A DNA stretch of 64,000 bases from Manihot esculenta (Eukaryota; Streptophyta; Magnoliopsida; Malpighiales; Euphorbiaceae). Location of the stretch: contig NC_035178.2 in NCBI RefSeq assembly GCF_001659605.2, positions 1,282,159 through 1,346,158 of the forward strand. Reading direction: 5' to 3'. Position numbers and translations under genes: made by a program. Below, in pieces: positions 27,344 through 41,000 of the stretch. Position 1 is the first letter of the stretch; the number at the start of each line of letters is the position of its first letter. The notes beneath the pieces were generated by a model. It was not told the DNA's origin and made no database searches. It worked only from the letters and a program-made list of their open reading frames with translations.

Positions 27344-28328
27344 AACAACATAATGATTTTGTTGGTTGATTCAAATTTGCAATGTAATTCAGCCTCGACG
27401 TAAATGGAATTCTTCTTAGCTGGACGTGGACATCCTATCAAATTTCATCAAGTAAATCATATTAGTTACTTTTTTTTTCCTCGTACAAACGAACTGTATA
27501 TCTGGACAATCAAGTCTAGTTATGTTTTTATTATTGATAATAATTTCCCTTTTTCTTGATGACTATCTTGGTGATTCTTCTATTCTAGTTTTATCCGTTG
27601 TGCAATTCTTTTCCCTTCTTCTACATAATACAAGAATGTGATTCTGATGTGAGAGATTTTATGCCTTGTGATGGTTCAATAGTAGCAAATAGTAGCCTGT
27701 ATTTATAGCTGAGGCCTGATTATTAAAATAAAAACAATAAAACAATTCATCTGCAATATACCTTCATAAAAAAAGAAAAAAAAAAGTAATCTGCAATAAT
27801 ATTGTCTTGTGACGAGAAGTTGAGAACAGAGGTGATGATGGTGAGTATTGATAGATTGATATTGATGTTAACCTAGATGATGGGTTTGAAGTAGCAAAGT
27901 AATGTTAGTGCTATAGGTGCTGAAATGATGTAATTTTATTTTTAATAAAGAAAGATAACTTTCTACTTTAATTAATTTTTTCAAAACGTCATAGTATGAT
28001 AATAATGGAAATTCCTTTAAAAAAATTGCCATGATATAATAATAATGGAATAAAATATTTTTATCTAATATTTATTATAAATAGTGAATGGTTGTTATAA
28101 ATGAAAATTATTTTATTTGCTAAAGAAAAATACACCTAGGGATGAATAAAAGAATGCTGTGTACTATAAAAGTAAATGAATTATTGACAGTGTTAAAACA
28201 ATTTAGGTGAAATCTTTTCTCAGATACTGTGCGTGTTAGTTGCAAAGAGGAAAATATTTCGTTTTATTATTTTCTGGCGATTTCATTGCTTAAATTTTCT
28301 CTCTTACCAAACAGAAACAAAAAGTAAA
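27344..28328. other. Intergenic, no gene seen
   Basis: 3' flank of the GST-fold gene, then AT-rich DNA up to the foldback element. A short A-rich run lies at 27767-27787. Confidence 0.5.
28320..28328. repeat. Left 9-bp target site duplication of the foldback element
   Basis: AAAAGTAAA, identical to 29792-29800 on the far side of the element. Confidence 0.85.
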
Positions 28329-29791
28329 GGGCTTTTTGTAAATTTAGGAGTGGAAAATTTTTTATTTGTGAATTTAGGGTTAGGATAAAAATATTTATGG
28401 ATTTGGGGTTGGAGTGACAGGTGGCGGCCAAAAAGCTTGCTTGGCGCCTGTAGCGCCACTTTAAGTGGCGCCAGACCATTATTTTATTTTTTTTAAATGG
28501 TCTGACGCCACTCACAATACCGTCAAACCATTATTTTTTTAATTTTTTTTTTTAAAAATGGCTTGCGCCACTCAAAGTGGCGCCAGGCCTTAATTTTTTT
28601 TTTTTATATTTTTTTAATTATTAAAATATTATAATTATATTAATTAATATATTATTTTTATATTATAATAATATTTTATTTATTTTAATATATTTTTATA
28701 ATAATATTGTAATTAAATAATATTAATTATAAATTTATTTATTTGATATTAAATATATATAAAAATATTAAATTAAATAATTAATAAAAAAAATAAATTA
28801 ATAAATTAATATAAATATTTAAAATTATAAAAATTAAATTTATTTTTATTAAGCTGATATTGTGTCGCTGTACATAATCACAAAATAATATTAATTTTAT
28901 GATAATGTATATAATCACATAATAATATTAATTTTATAATACTGAAATTATATAGAGTCACTAATATTTTTAGTTTAAATATTAATAATAAAATATATTA
29001 AATATTAATATATAAAATATATATTAATATTTAGATAAAATAAAATTATACAGATAATTAATTATGTGATTAAATTAATTTATTTATTTTTGATAAATTA
29101 TAAATAATTTAATATTTTTATTTTGTGATTATAAAATTAATATTATTATGTGATTATATACATTATCATAAAATTAATATTATTTTGTGATTATATATGA
29201 CGGTACAATATTAACTTAATAAAAATAAATTTAATTTTTATAATTTTAAATATTTATATTAATTTATTAATTTACTTTTTATTAACTATTTAATTTAATA
29301 TTTTTATACATATTTAATATCAAATAAATAAATTTATAATTAATATTATTTAACTATAATATTATTATAAAAATATATTAAAATTAATAAAATATATTAT
29401 AAAATATTATTATAATAAAAATATAATATAAAAATAATATATTAATTAATATAATTATAATATTTTAATAATTAAAAAAATTTTTTAAAAAAAATAAGGT
29501 CTTGCGTCATTTTTAAAATAAAAAAATAAAAAAATAATGGTCTGGCGTCATTGTAAGTGGCACCAGACTATTTAAAAAAAAATAAAAAAATAAAATAATG
29601 GCCTGACACCACTTAAAGTGGCGTCAGGCTCTGACGCCATTTAAAGTGGTGTCAGGCACGCCTGTCAAACAGGCGCCAAACAAGCTTTTCGGTTGCCACC
29701 TGTCATCTCAATCCCAAATTCATAAATATTTTTATCCTAACCCTAAATCTACAAATAAAAAGTTTTTCACCCCTAAATTTATAAAAAGCCC
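28329..29791. mobile_element. Foldback element with 9-bp target duplication, probable non-autonomous Mutator-like element
   Basis: The left end reads GGGCTTTTTGTAAATTTAGG, and the right end is its reverse complement with one mismatch (CCTAAATTTATAAAAAGCCC, ending 29791). AAAAGTAAA lies directly outside both ends (28320-28328 and 29792-29800), a 9-bp target duplication typical of Mutator-like elements. The complementarity continues inward through the GC-rich blocks (ggataaaaatatttatg against its mirror; GGCGCC-containing blocks) and through the AT-rich core. Mirrored segments such as ataatcacaaaataatatta (left) and taatattattttgtgattat (right) show this, meeting near 29060. The whole 1463 bp could form one long hairpin. 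It has no transposase and its open frames are by-products of the palindrome, so any movement would need an enzyme in trans. Confidence 0.88.
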
Positions 29792-29800
29792 AAAAGTAAA
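29792..29800. repeat. Right 9-bp target site duplication of the foldback element
   Basis: AAAAGTAAA, identical to 28320-28328. A/T-rich target, nine bases, as usual for Mutator-like transposition. Confidence 0.85.
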
Positions 29801-31159
29801 TGAGAAATTAATGAGTGGCGAAACACAGCAAAGCCAACTAGAGAAGATCTAGTTTGGCTGGTAAATTCAGATTCGTCACTGAGCTTTCCACACCTAGGGG
29901 CGATGAACTTTCAGTTAGTGATTAATGCTCATTGCAAGTTCGCTTTAGCAGCAACACACCGTTTCGGTAACTGTAAACAAATAAAAAGCCATTTTCTGTA
30001 TAAAAGTATGCACTAATCCTAATGAAAAAGTCACTCTTCTACTCACTGGTTAAATTATGTTCTTACTAACCCTCTCCAGCAATATTCAACCTGAAAATTT
30101 CTTTGCTCTAACCACAACGAGGTATGAGGATGCTTCTTTTAGGAAACTGGTCGGTGGCTAATTAAAGATTGTCTGCTTGTTGAACCACACGCCAAGCTTC
30201 TTACCACCTCATGTTGAAAGAAATTAGTAGTTTGTTAGCTCAAAATTAGAGAATAAGATAGAGTTTTGTTTCTGAACGTTGTAGCTACAGCTATCCCCTG
30301 AATATAGCCTAATATTAATTTATTTTTTATCATGATATAGTAAATAATTTATTTATTTATTGGTTAATTATGATAGATTTAAAATTGGTGAACTGTGAAT
30401 TCTAGAATAACAAAAAAAAAAAAAAATGAAAATGGTAACATTAGTCTTTCCCGATGAGCGAACTGACAATTTCTCCAATCGCCGATTCCTCTCTACAGTG
30501 TCTGACTCTGACTCTTTCGCGTTCCATTTGAGTGAATTTCTCTTCCCAGTTCTCTCTCTGTGTCTGAGTCTGACCCGATCCTCCTGTGACGATCTGTGTC
30601 ACAAAATCTGCATGTGTACGTTGTCGAATAACTCTCTCTTTCTCCCCTCTCATAAATGCACTTTTTAAGCCTTTGAAGCCTTTTTGGGATTTTCACAACG
30701 ACCCTCCAATCTCTCTCTCTCTTCTCTTTATAATCACTATCTCATCACCCCTAATTACGTCAATACTAATGAATATTATCCATAAAATCTCATGTTAATT
30801 AATTATAATTTTAAATTACGATTCCGCACACTCTCTCTACCTATATAGCCTTAATGGTCTCTTTCAGTTAAACCACAAATCAAAGCAACAAACGAGGCAA
30901 AGGTTTTGCTTTTTATTGAGATAGAAAGAAAGAGAGAAGGTCATGCATATCTTCTGATATAATCACATCAAACATTAGCTTTAAACCTACCCCAATTCGA
31001 ATCTCTTCTCGTTTCATCTTTTTTAAGTTTTATTCTTTTTTTTTTTTTTTAAATTAATGGCTAGGCCATGAAATATCTATTTCAATAGAAAAGGGAGAGT
31101 TTTGGTGGTCCTAGTTATTATTTTCTTCATAGTTTCTGCTCTCTCTGGCCCTAGTTATC
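29801..31159. other. Intergenic and promoter/leader of the RING gene
   Basis: No gene is seen. CT-rich tracts are frequent (30700-30725, 30830-30840) and AG-rich runs lie at 30920-30940, typical of a plant core promoter and 5' leader. A TATA-like ctatatagcc lies near 30841-30850, but the real transcription start cannot be fixed. Frames at 30426-30668 are open on both strands and look fortuitous. Confidence 0.5.
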
Positions 31160-32085
31160 ATGGCTGTTCAGGCACAGATGTATTCTGAGAGTCTCTGTCT
31201 CCCTCTCTCTGGTTTGCAAGATTGTATGGTTAATAATCCTGTTTCTGGGTTTGAAGCAGATTTTTGTTTCGCTTTTCAAGACTCTCAGCAGCAGAATCTC
31301 TTTCTTCAATCACAAAGCTCTCAAAACTTTGGTTTTTATTGCTATAATAAGGGGGCAGGGCCTTCTTCTTCTTCATCACAATCAACTTGTAATAGTTTCC
31401 CTTCCATGGCTCTTTCTCAATCTCTGGATGCTCATCATCTCGAAATACAAAGGCAAGAGGTAGACTACGTTCTTCAGTTACAGGTGAATACCATATTCTA
31501 AATTGGATTCATTTGTCTTTTCATGCAACTTTAAGTTTTAATCTTTCGTTTTTATTTTTTTTTTCCCACCAAAAACAAATGCAGAATGAGAGGCTGAGAT
31601 CTGCTTTGCAAGACCAAAGAAGGCAACAACTGGCAATTCTGCTAAAGAATGCGGAAACCAAAGCCAGTTATTTAATGAGGCAAAAAGAAGAGGACTTGGC
31701 ACAAGCAAGAAAGAAAACAATGGAGCTGGAGACATGCTTAAGAAAAGCACAAATGGAGAGAGAATCATGGCAAAGGCAAGCAGGAGAAAACGAAGCAATG
31801 GTCGTAGAACTAAGCAACACGCTAGAACAAGTGAGAGAGACACTGGTCTTGGGCAGCAGCAGTAGAGGCCAAGATACAGAATCCTTTTGCTGTGGTTCAT
31901 GCGATAGAGAACAAGAGGACCCCCCAAAAAAGATGGCCTGTAAAGGGTGCAATTCTAGGGCCTCGTGCGTTCTCTTTTTACCTTGCAAGCATCTCTGCTC
32001 GTGCAAGTTTTGCGAAGCTTTTCTCCTCTCTTGTCCCGTCTGTGAATCCCTAAAGGAAGGTAGCCTGGAGGTCTTCTGGGCCTAA
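31160..32085 (+). CDS. BOI-like C3HC4 RING-type E3 ubiquitin ligase, 274 aa
   Basis: Two exons, 31160-31483 and 31585-32085, give 274 aa. The N-terminal half is Gln/Ser-rich and disordered. The middle is a long coiled coil (NERLRSALQDQRRQQLAILL ... ETCLRKAQMERESWQRQAGE). The C-terminal RING (about 226-262) has CKGCNSRASCVLFLPCKHLC followed by CKFCEAFLLSCPVC, a form with a His-poor, Cys-rich second half that is typical of the plant BOI/BRG and S-RNase-binding (SBP1) proteins. Members ubiquitinate targets such as MYB factors and repress GA responses or cell death; which role applies here is not visible. The intron sits between the QLQ of the N-part and NERLRSAL of the coiled coil. No lesion is seen. 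Confidence 0.93.
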
Positions 32086-34036
32086 CAATTGAGGAACCCA
32101 CAAAAGCCAGAAGCTGTGGTTATTTTCTTGAACCGAAATGATGATAGTATGAGGAAATGATCTGTTAATTCTGTTTTTTACCTGATTTAGCTTAGGAGAA
32201 AGCAAATCTGAAATCCATTATTTATTTTGATTTTGTTCTTCTTTGGCTCACAAGAAATGGCAACCAGCTGTAGTCATTACAATCTTGTGCTTTTCATTGA
32301 TAGAAAAGATGGGAAACTTTTTGAGAAATCCAATTTAAGACTGACTTCTCAATCTAGAGCAGCATGTGTTGAAAGCTTGGCTTTCTACACAAATCAAGAA
32401 ACAAAGAATTGAAATGACACGGCCATACCTGCAATAGTTGTTTTGCTTATTCCAATGACAACTTATGTCCAAATTAAACCCACACCTAACAATGGAGTAT
32501 AGAGTCTATCAAGTCCAGGCCAGCGAAGTGGCTACCCATTTGCTCTTTTGCCATAAATGATGATTGGTCCCTCTATTGAAAACCAAGAAAGAGAGGAAAA
32601 TGGGTATCGAATCAAAGGCTGCAGAAGTGGTTTGGATGTTAGTTTGTAATTATGTTATGTTACGCACTCGTGGGTCCCGCAATGTCGGAGAATGTGTATG
32701 TTTGTGTGGGGTAAGGTCCCACAATGTACAAAATCAAAAGTACTGATTCCATTTCCAAGAGTTGTTTTATTTGTCTGATCAGACGAGATCTTCTGCAGTT
32801 GTGCTGGGCGTGACTGCTTTGCTCCACTTCTCTTCAGTCTCCACAGTCCATTCAAGGAGAGACCAAAAAGGAAAAAGTTCTCTTGTTTTTTTTTTGGAGA
32901 AGTTGTTTCCTTAGTCCATTTGGTTTATTTTCAGTGAGACCTTTGTTTGGTGGGAAGTATAACTTGCTGATGAAGTGCAAAAACGTATCTTGCCTAGTTT
33001 GCATTATAAATCAGATTAATGTGGAGTAAAACGTTTCATTTCCGGATATAACTTAAAAGAAATTTGATTATACAAGAATTGTGTGGACAACATTTTCTTT
33101 TTATCATTGATTATGGTGCATTTGACATGGATCTAACTATAACTAATTGTATTGTACATGCAACAAATGTGTTGAGTAATTTAAACTTTAAAAATTTACT
33201 GAAATGCAATTTATTTATTTTATCATTTAATTTAATATGCTTTAAATTATAAGTAAATTTGCTTTTATGTATCAATCACATTTAGAGATGTTTAGTTTGT
33301 TTGATTATTTTGAATTTTTTTTTATTTATAGGTAAATTCAAGATATAAAATAAATAAATAGTTAATTTTTGGCTATACTACTAGTTTCAATATTTGATTT
33401 TATAAACTATTTATCTAAAAATTAGATAATTTGAATAAGATTTTATACTTTAATGTCTTTTTATTTATTTTAAATTATTATAGAGGTTTTACTTTTATAA
33501 ACGCTCTGTTTTATTAATATAAATATAAATTGGAATTAAAGTATAAAATTAGCTCGTGATACCTTAATAGAAAATTAAAAAAAAATTGGGCCAGTGAGAG
33601 CAAAATTGGAATGGGCTTTTGGAAGCTTCGTTTTCAATTTGTTATCTCAAAAGCCCATTCGAATGTAAACTTCACGCACTTGTTCTTTTTCGATTGGAAA
33701 GCTTGCTTGCAAAACCAAAAGAAGACGTCAAGTCATCTCGGAAAATCTACCGTACATCTATCGCATACCATTATTTCGTTGATTTAGCGTATTCCAGGAA
33801 GTCCTGGCATAATAGGCTAGGTTAAGCCACGCCCCGCACCGACCAAGAGCAAGTGCTTTAATCTTCCGTGTTCGAGGTTACACCTTAGACAATTTCCAAT
33901 AATTGATCTCTTTAATCTTCTTATTCTCGCTAACCGGTTTTTCGTCTATCGCCTCCGCCGAGAAAGCTGACAAGGAGCTATTGCCCTCTGATATCTTTCT
34001 GTTTCGTCTAAGGAGGAGCCGATTGAAACTTAAAAA
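32086..34036. other. Intergenic and promoter/leader of FREE1
   Basis: The 3' flank of the RING gene is followed by an AT-rich centre (33060-33560) without reading frames of interest. 33600-34036 is less AT-rich and is the likely promoter and 5' leader of FREE1. A 68-codon frame at 33619-33825 has no family features. Confidence 0.5.
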
Positions 34037-37000
34037 ATGCAACAAGGAGATTACAATTCCTTCTATAAATACCCTCCTCACCTTCAAAACCCTAATTCTA
34101 ACCCCATTCCCGATCCTACTTTAATTGATCACCAACAGACTTCATACGCATCAGCACCGCCGTTCACCACTACTTACGCCGCCTCCTCCGATTACCCTGC
34201 TTATCCCCCCAATTATCCCCCCAATCATCAGAATCCCGATCCCGCCCGTCCGCCTACCGCTCCGTCATACAGCCCACCGTCTCCGAGTCTTACGGCTACT
34301 ACAGCAGCTCTGAATTCTAATAGTGTGCAATCCTCCTTCAACACTCCACCACAACCTCCGCAACCTTCTTTCCCTCCTTTCGATTCCCAGGGGCCCTGCC
34401 AGCCTCCAACCACTCAGCAATCCTATTACCCACCATATGATCAGAATCAGACGGCTCATAGTTACTGTCCTCCCCCTCCTCTGCCTTTCTCAGTAGCACC
34501 TAATCCTGACCCTAATGCCAATCCATCATATTCCTCCACTTACGCTGCCCCACCTTATAGTACTATAGGATCATCGGTCCCACCTGCATATGATCATCTA
34601 TATGAAAATTCGCTGAAATGTGATCAAAGCGTTGGGTATTTTGATGATAATTACGGAGGTTACAATCGGAGCGGATCCGATTTAGGGTCGGATCCATACG
34701 GGAAGCGACCAGACAGCAGGTACGATATGGGACCCTATGATGAGTATGGTGATGGTGTTTATGCCTATGAAGGGACCAAGGTGGAGCCGTATGGAGCCAG
34801 GGGCACGGCACCTAAATCATCAACTTGGGTTGGGTTTGATGATTACGGGAGAGCCATTAGTTTACCTTCTGAGAAGGACTTATCAGTTGGTTCGGCTTCC
34901 AGCAAGATTGTGCGAGCGGTACCAAAGGCAGAGACACAACAGGATGTTAAGAGTGGGGTCCAGAAGTTCAGGGTTAAGCTGTTGCCTGAAAGCGGAGGCC
35001 AAGGCACCATGGATGTTCTTTGTCAGGTACATCATTTTCTTCCGTTATTGTGTGACATATTTGTTCTTCCTTTCATTTCTGGAAATTTATGATTGTCAAT
35101 ATATATCGGAGATAAAGCATCCTGCCGCCACCAATGGAAATTTTTTTATATTTAATCACGTTCACGTGGTTAAAATTGGTGAAGCGTGAGTGAGTGAGAG
35201 AGAGATGTTATGTGTGAAAAGTAAAGGAACTTGCATATTGTGGGTATTCTTGTCGACAATTTTGCTTCTTTTGTTTTCTAGAATTCGTTTGGATATTCTA
35301 CAATTTGTTATGCAATTTGGCCTAGTTGTGTATAATCTGTCAAATGGGTTAGTACCAACTAGGATTTACTATTTGGAAGAGCCTAAAATGATGTTGATTG
35401 CCTCTCTTTACTTTTACATAAATCACAGACTTCTCCATGCAGCTGAAGCTTTTATAATCTCTCTTAACTTGTTTGTTTTTATTTTATTTTATTTGTTCAT
35501 TGAGTTTTAATTTTCTTTCAGATTGGTTTGGATGGTATCCGAATGCTTGATCCCAGTACCAATCGGACTTTGAGAATATATCCTCTTGAGAACATAACAA
35601 GATGTGATGTGAGTCAGTGACTTACTCTCCTTGCTTGTTGTCTTTTCGTTTGAAGTGTTATGGGCTTAATGTTGGGATGTTCTTTATTCTCATGTAGGTA
35701 ACTGATTCATCTACCTTTGCATTCTGGTCCAAGAGTTCTGTGGATATTGAACCAAGACGTATCAGATTACAATCAAATAGCTACACTACCAACACACTTC
35801 TTGACATAGTAACTGCAGCAACTGTGCAGGTTTGGTCAAAGGAACTTATGTTTTCTGATTATATGCTAGTCTATGTCCTGCATTCTGACTATTGGCTAAT
35901 ATCTCTTGAATTCTTTTTTATTATAATTGTTCCAACTTTGCTTCAAAACCAAATAGTACTATAGACGTGTGCCTTCAGAAATCGAAAGGTACTATTAGAT
36001 AAAATAGGAGAGTGTTTCAAATTTCAAAAACCTGAAGTAAAAGAACTGAATTCATAAGTTGGTAGAGAACAAGCAACCTTTGGATATTCTGTGTCCAGAT
36101 TTCAGGCTAGGATTGGATGAAATTGACTATTAAATTAAGCTGATAGAACTTGGAAGCAAAGGAGATATGTACTAGAAGTAGATTACTGAAATAAAAAGTA
36201 GGATTAAATAAATAGAAGGTTTGCCCAACCCTTGTTTAGGAGTGGATTGAAGGAGTCTTCTTTTCTATGTTCAAGGTGGCACCAAAATGGAGAGGAAGGG
36301 TGGATCTACACAAAAGCATGTGGAAATCGTCCTGTCCTCCTCCCAAATGAAATAAACATTAAAAATAAATAAATAAGAACTCCTCGCCTGGTTGGAAATC
36401 GCAGGGTAGATGTTGATTCTTTTCCCTGAAGAGACCTATATGTTCTTTGAGATTGGCTAGCATGCTTATTGTTGCAGGTCTCTAGGACCTACTAAGGAGG
36501 ATCAGAATACAACTGAGGGTAGTCAAGTTATTATTCATTTAGTATACTTCAGTTTACTCTAGTTAATTATATACAGGTGCAGTAATTAGTCTAATTGCTA
36601 TTGGTTGTTGATATATCCAATAGTCAAGCATTGGTTTTCCTGCTTTCTTAAAATGCAGCTCAAGGAGATGGGTGGGAGCAGGAGGCCTACTGAATCTTCA
36701 AAGACACTTGAGCAGCCCACAGAAAAGAAAAAAGGGTTTGTTGACTGGATGAACTTGATAAAACCTGGCAATGAGGAGAAAGATCATTGGGTATATAACT
36801 ATAGATAGAGCTTTTATATTTATTTAATTGATTTACTTAATGTGCTAGCATTGGCAGTGGTTATTCTTTTTTGCACTTTGGCCTTGTACTTATTACAAGT
36901 TTTGCCTATATTTCTATTATTTTCTTCTCAGGTCCCTGATGAAGCTGTTTCAAAGTGTACTGGGTGTGGGACAGATTTTGGTGCTTTTGTTCGTAAGGTA

Positions 37001-38017
37001 AATTCAATTCAAATGGTTCGTGAACCTCTTTTGTGTTTAAGGATCCTTTCATGCTGAATCTAATGTCTTTCCCTTTCTACTATCTGTCAGCATCACTGCA
37101 GGAACTGTGGAGACATTTTCTGTGACAAGTGTACCAATGGTAGAATTGCTCTTACTGCTGATGAGAATGCTCAGCCTGTTAGAGTTTGTGACAGATGCAT
37201 GGTATGTGCTTTTAGTAATGTGAAAAATGTAGATGTGCATCCTTTTGATAGAACACTTACTGTTTCCATCTCTCAGGCAGAAGTGACTCAGAGGCTGAGT
37301 AATGCAAAGGAAGCACCTAGTAAACCTGCAGGATTGCAGTCTCATGAAGATCTTGCAAGGAAGCTTCAGGTACAAAATATATTACTTAGAAGCATCCAGC
37401 TTTTCTTTCATTGTTGGGATCTGAATGAGTTGCATTGATCTCTTAGCTTGAAAGTTGCAATTCAGGTTGTGATTTTTGTTGATGTGATTATTTGTGACAG
37501 GAGGAAATGGAAAAAAATTGCAAGGTGTCATCAGGTAATCTTGTTATTGGGAATCAATATTTCTTTTGTATGTACAGAAGCTATCTACGCTTCTATTACT
37601 ATTTAAACCTTTTTCCCTACTTGATGGTTCATATTCGATCCTCTGGTTTTGCCTGGCCCTAACCATTGCTGGAGGTGTTTGATTCACAAGTCCAGAGTTT
37701 GAAGAAGTTTATGCTTGCTGTTTGCAATTTCTTTAAACTAGTAACCTTTATTTCTGGTTCTCACACGAGTTTGGTTTGCCTTTTCAGGATCCAAGTCGGA
37801 TGGTTCTGGGAGGCAGATGAGGGAAGTTGCCTGTCCTACTTGCACTGTTCATTTGCAGGTTTGAATTATTTCTGTACCACGCTGTAGGCCTTAAATTTCC
37901 ATATATTTTATTTACTCATGATGATCACGGGTAATGCAGGTTCAAGTACCCAGCTCAGGTTCCAAAACTATTGAGTGCGGAGTCTGTCAACATCCATTCC
38001 TTGTCAGTGCACATTGA
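34037..38017 (+). CDS. FREE1: FREE1 / FYVE1: FYVE-domain ESCRT component, 597 aa
   Basis: Ten exons, 34037-35026, 35522-35608, 35698-35829, 36659-36790, 36932-36997, 37091-37201, 37277-37369, 37501-37534, 37788-37858 and 37940-38017, join in frame to 597 aa, close to Arabidopsis FREE1 (about 600). The first 230 residues are a Pro/Tyr/Ser-rich disordered region with PSAP-like and Pro-rich stretches. A PTB/PH-like segment follows (FRVKLLPESGG; IGLDGIRMLDPSTNRTLRIY). The FYVE finger lies at about 452-506, with CTGCGTDF, the PI3P-binding RKHHCRNCG and CDKCTNG; the signature is split by the intron after exon 5. A C-terminal coiled coil and zinc-ribbon-like CPTCTVHLQ ... CGVCQHPF end the chain. The known role is multivesicular body formation, vacuolar sorting and autophagy at PI3P-rich endosomes through ESCRT-I/III. 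Confidence 0.95.
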
Positions 38018-41000
38018 TTTTGAATATACTTTGTGAGTATTGAAGTCCCTGGATTAAAAATGCTTTTCTAATTTGGTACAAGATGAGGCTATCCTAGTTC
38101 AGGGTATCCCTGAAATTGATATCTCTGACTGCGTCGATGGTGTTGTATATGGTTTTAATTTTTTGCTCATTTTGATTCACTACATGTGTTATGGAAATGT
38201 TGATTGGGGATTTCCTATAGAATTGTGATTTGAAGCATGAGTTTGTAATTTGTTTTTGCTTGTTTATAATGGAATAAGAAGATTAATGAATCCTTTTACA
38301 ATAAAAAAAAATGAAGCATTTGATGGGTGAGAAAGGAACAGTTTGGCCAGTTATCGGTATGGTAGATGGCCGAGGAAACGAGATTGTGCCGACTTTCTTC
38401 AATCTTCATGATGCAGCATGTTTGGTAAAACTGGTTGCGGTTTGATATTCATTATTATCTACCTGTGAATCTGCGAGGGTTCTACGTTATAGTATAAGTT
38501 ATGTAGATCATTATTTTTATAGTATTAATATAATCTGCGAGGGAGAAACGTTAGATTTTGAGTATTCCATTTCTAGAAATGTGATGTATTTTTTAAACAA
38601 ATGAAATCAAAGTGTTCGAGTCCTAATCAATTTAATAGGTAACGAAATAGTTGATGATGATGTCCAACCGAAAAATTGTCGGATGTATTGAATATATTTG
38701 TAGTCTCAGACTAGGACTTGATTGTCGTTCAGATATTGAAATCGGTAATGCCATGTGAGAATTGCCAGATTTAATCGCATGCTGCTTGCTTATATTGAAA
38801 GTTATTCTAAAAAATGAAAACAAGCGATGAATAAAAGATATTTTACCTGATGAAGAATATATATGATAATTTTTTATTTATAAAAAAATCAAAATAATAT
38901 ATTCTGTTGTATGCATCAGAAGTAAGAGGATTTTATAGTTGCATGCAAGTATTCATCGCATTAAAAAAGCCGAACGAACCAGATTACAGAAGGCTTATAG
39001 CCTATTTACAAGAAAAATGCCCAATTTAGACCAAACCCAGAAACAAGCCCATATACAAGTACAGAGGATTAGACCTAGAATAAAACCTCTGCAAGTTCGT
39101 TAATTCAGGGAAATAAAACCTTGCCACCGAAGAGAAATCGTCCCATTGCTATCACCGCAGACGCTACTGCTGCCAAGGCCAAGCGCGGTATTTCTCAAGA
39201 TAGACACAAACTCTATCATGGAGACATGCAAAACCAAAATAAGCATGCTTGTTCTTGTATTCTTAAAAACATCGATGATCAACAAAATAGCAAACTAAAA
39301 TAGTAAATACCGTGAATTCTTCTGACTCTGATTTTTCTGTGACTTGTTTTATAATAGCTTATTGTAAAATCCTTTTATTTTAGGGTTGTAATTTCTATAT
39401 TTATTGAATAAGTAGGCAAACTAATATGTTAACTCATAATTTAGTTAGAGTGATTTATTCTTAATTTATAATTTAATTAAAATGACTTTTTTTTGAGTTC
39501 TACTATTTGATCGATTTTATTTTTAATTTATAATAATGTTTTATTAATTGATATATGATATATTATCAAAAAAAAAAAAAAAAACTAGGGCTAAATACAA
39601 AGTCACTTTAAAAAGAAGGAAGACAGAATTTAACCTCTCATATCTCTTCTAGCCAAATTGATGTCATTGGTAATGCACCCTTGCACAGTGTTTTCCCATA
39701 AAGTCCTTCCAAGGCGGCTTCACTTGCAGCAATAAAACTAAACAAAATATCACAAACATCATATCTCCATAAATGCCTCAAATTTAGAAAAGGAGGAAAA
39801 AGAGAGCTGTACAATCAACCTAACTAGGTTAAAACCAGATTTACTGAGCTCACAAAACCAATGGTCTATTTCAAATATTTAATTTAGAACTTTTTAATAC
39901 TTGAATTCAAATTTTACGTCAATTCAATTAGATATTTCAATGTCTTCTCTTATTTTAGATTCACGTTCAACATGTAAAGTATTGCAACATTAATTTTTAT
40001 CTTCATTCAGTCCTCAATAATTATTGAAGTGGTTGTTTACCCAACTAATTCAATTGGATGTAATAGCTCACACCATCGATTTAGGCATTAATTATTTTCT
40101 TATTTTAAATTATTTATATATAATTAAAAATATTACATTATATTAAATTATAAATATGCTACAATTAATATATATATATATTAAAATATTATATAATTTC
40201 AAATAATAATATTATACGTACTCTCAAATTTATTTCTTTTTTTTTTTTGAAATAGCCGACAGTTAAAGAGTTTTTTTTTCCCTTTGATTTTTTTAATAAT
40301 AATAAAAAATAATCACTACGTAATTATTTAATAAATTCTAAATAATTATCTTGGCATAGAGGGTACTCCACAATGGTACCGACATATATATTTATTATAT
40401 CACATAATACTTTATCAATCTACTTTTATCTGTTGAAAAGTTGATTTTTTTTTTCATATTTTAAAAAATTAAGAAATATTGATAAACTTTTTTTCAATTT
40501 TACTTTTATGTTTACTAAACACATTATTAATTTTAGAATTTTCTAAACCAATTTTATTATTCACTTTTCCTTTTTTATTAATTATCTTAATTTTCTATTG
40601 GTAAACTAATGAAAAGAGAATTATTAAAATTGAAGTAATTAAATAAAATAAATACTAATTTAATTAAATTAAGAATTATTTTATTATAATTTAAATAATT
40701 TAATTTTTTGTATTTAACTTAAATCACATCACGAAATAATAAATGGACAAATATTGTAAGTGTGCTTTGTTGTTAGGAGGTTGAGATGAGGGCAGTTAGC
40801 TGTTATAATTTAATACAAATATTTCACTGTTGATGATTTAGCTTAGCTAAATCTTATCCAAGGAGTTAGCTCGAGTAGGTGAGAAATAATTAAGATTCTA
40901 TTTTTTTTTATTAATAATAACAGTAAATCGAGTGATTTTTCTCGATTACACTTGTACGTACTAAAAACAAAGTAATTAATTCATTAATATTAGTATTTAA

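Noticed and set aside
28267..28515. Minus-strand 82-codon frame, mirrored by a plus-strand frame at 29646-29852
   Set aside because: The two encode similar peptides only because they lie in the two arms of the foldback element; not a gene pair.
30426..30668. Frames on both strands with Ser/Arg/Leu-rich peptides
   Set aside because: CT-rich promoter DNA gives open frames on both strands; no motif, no splice context.
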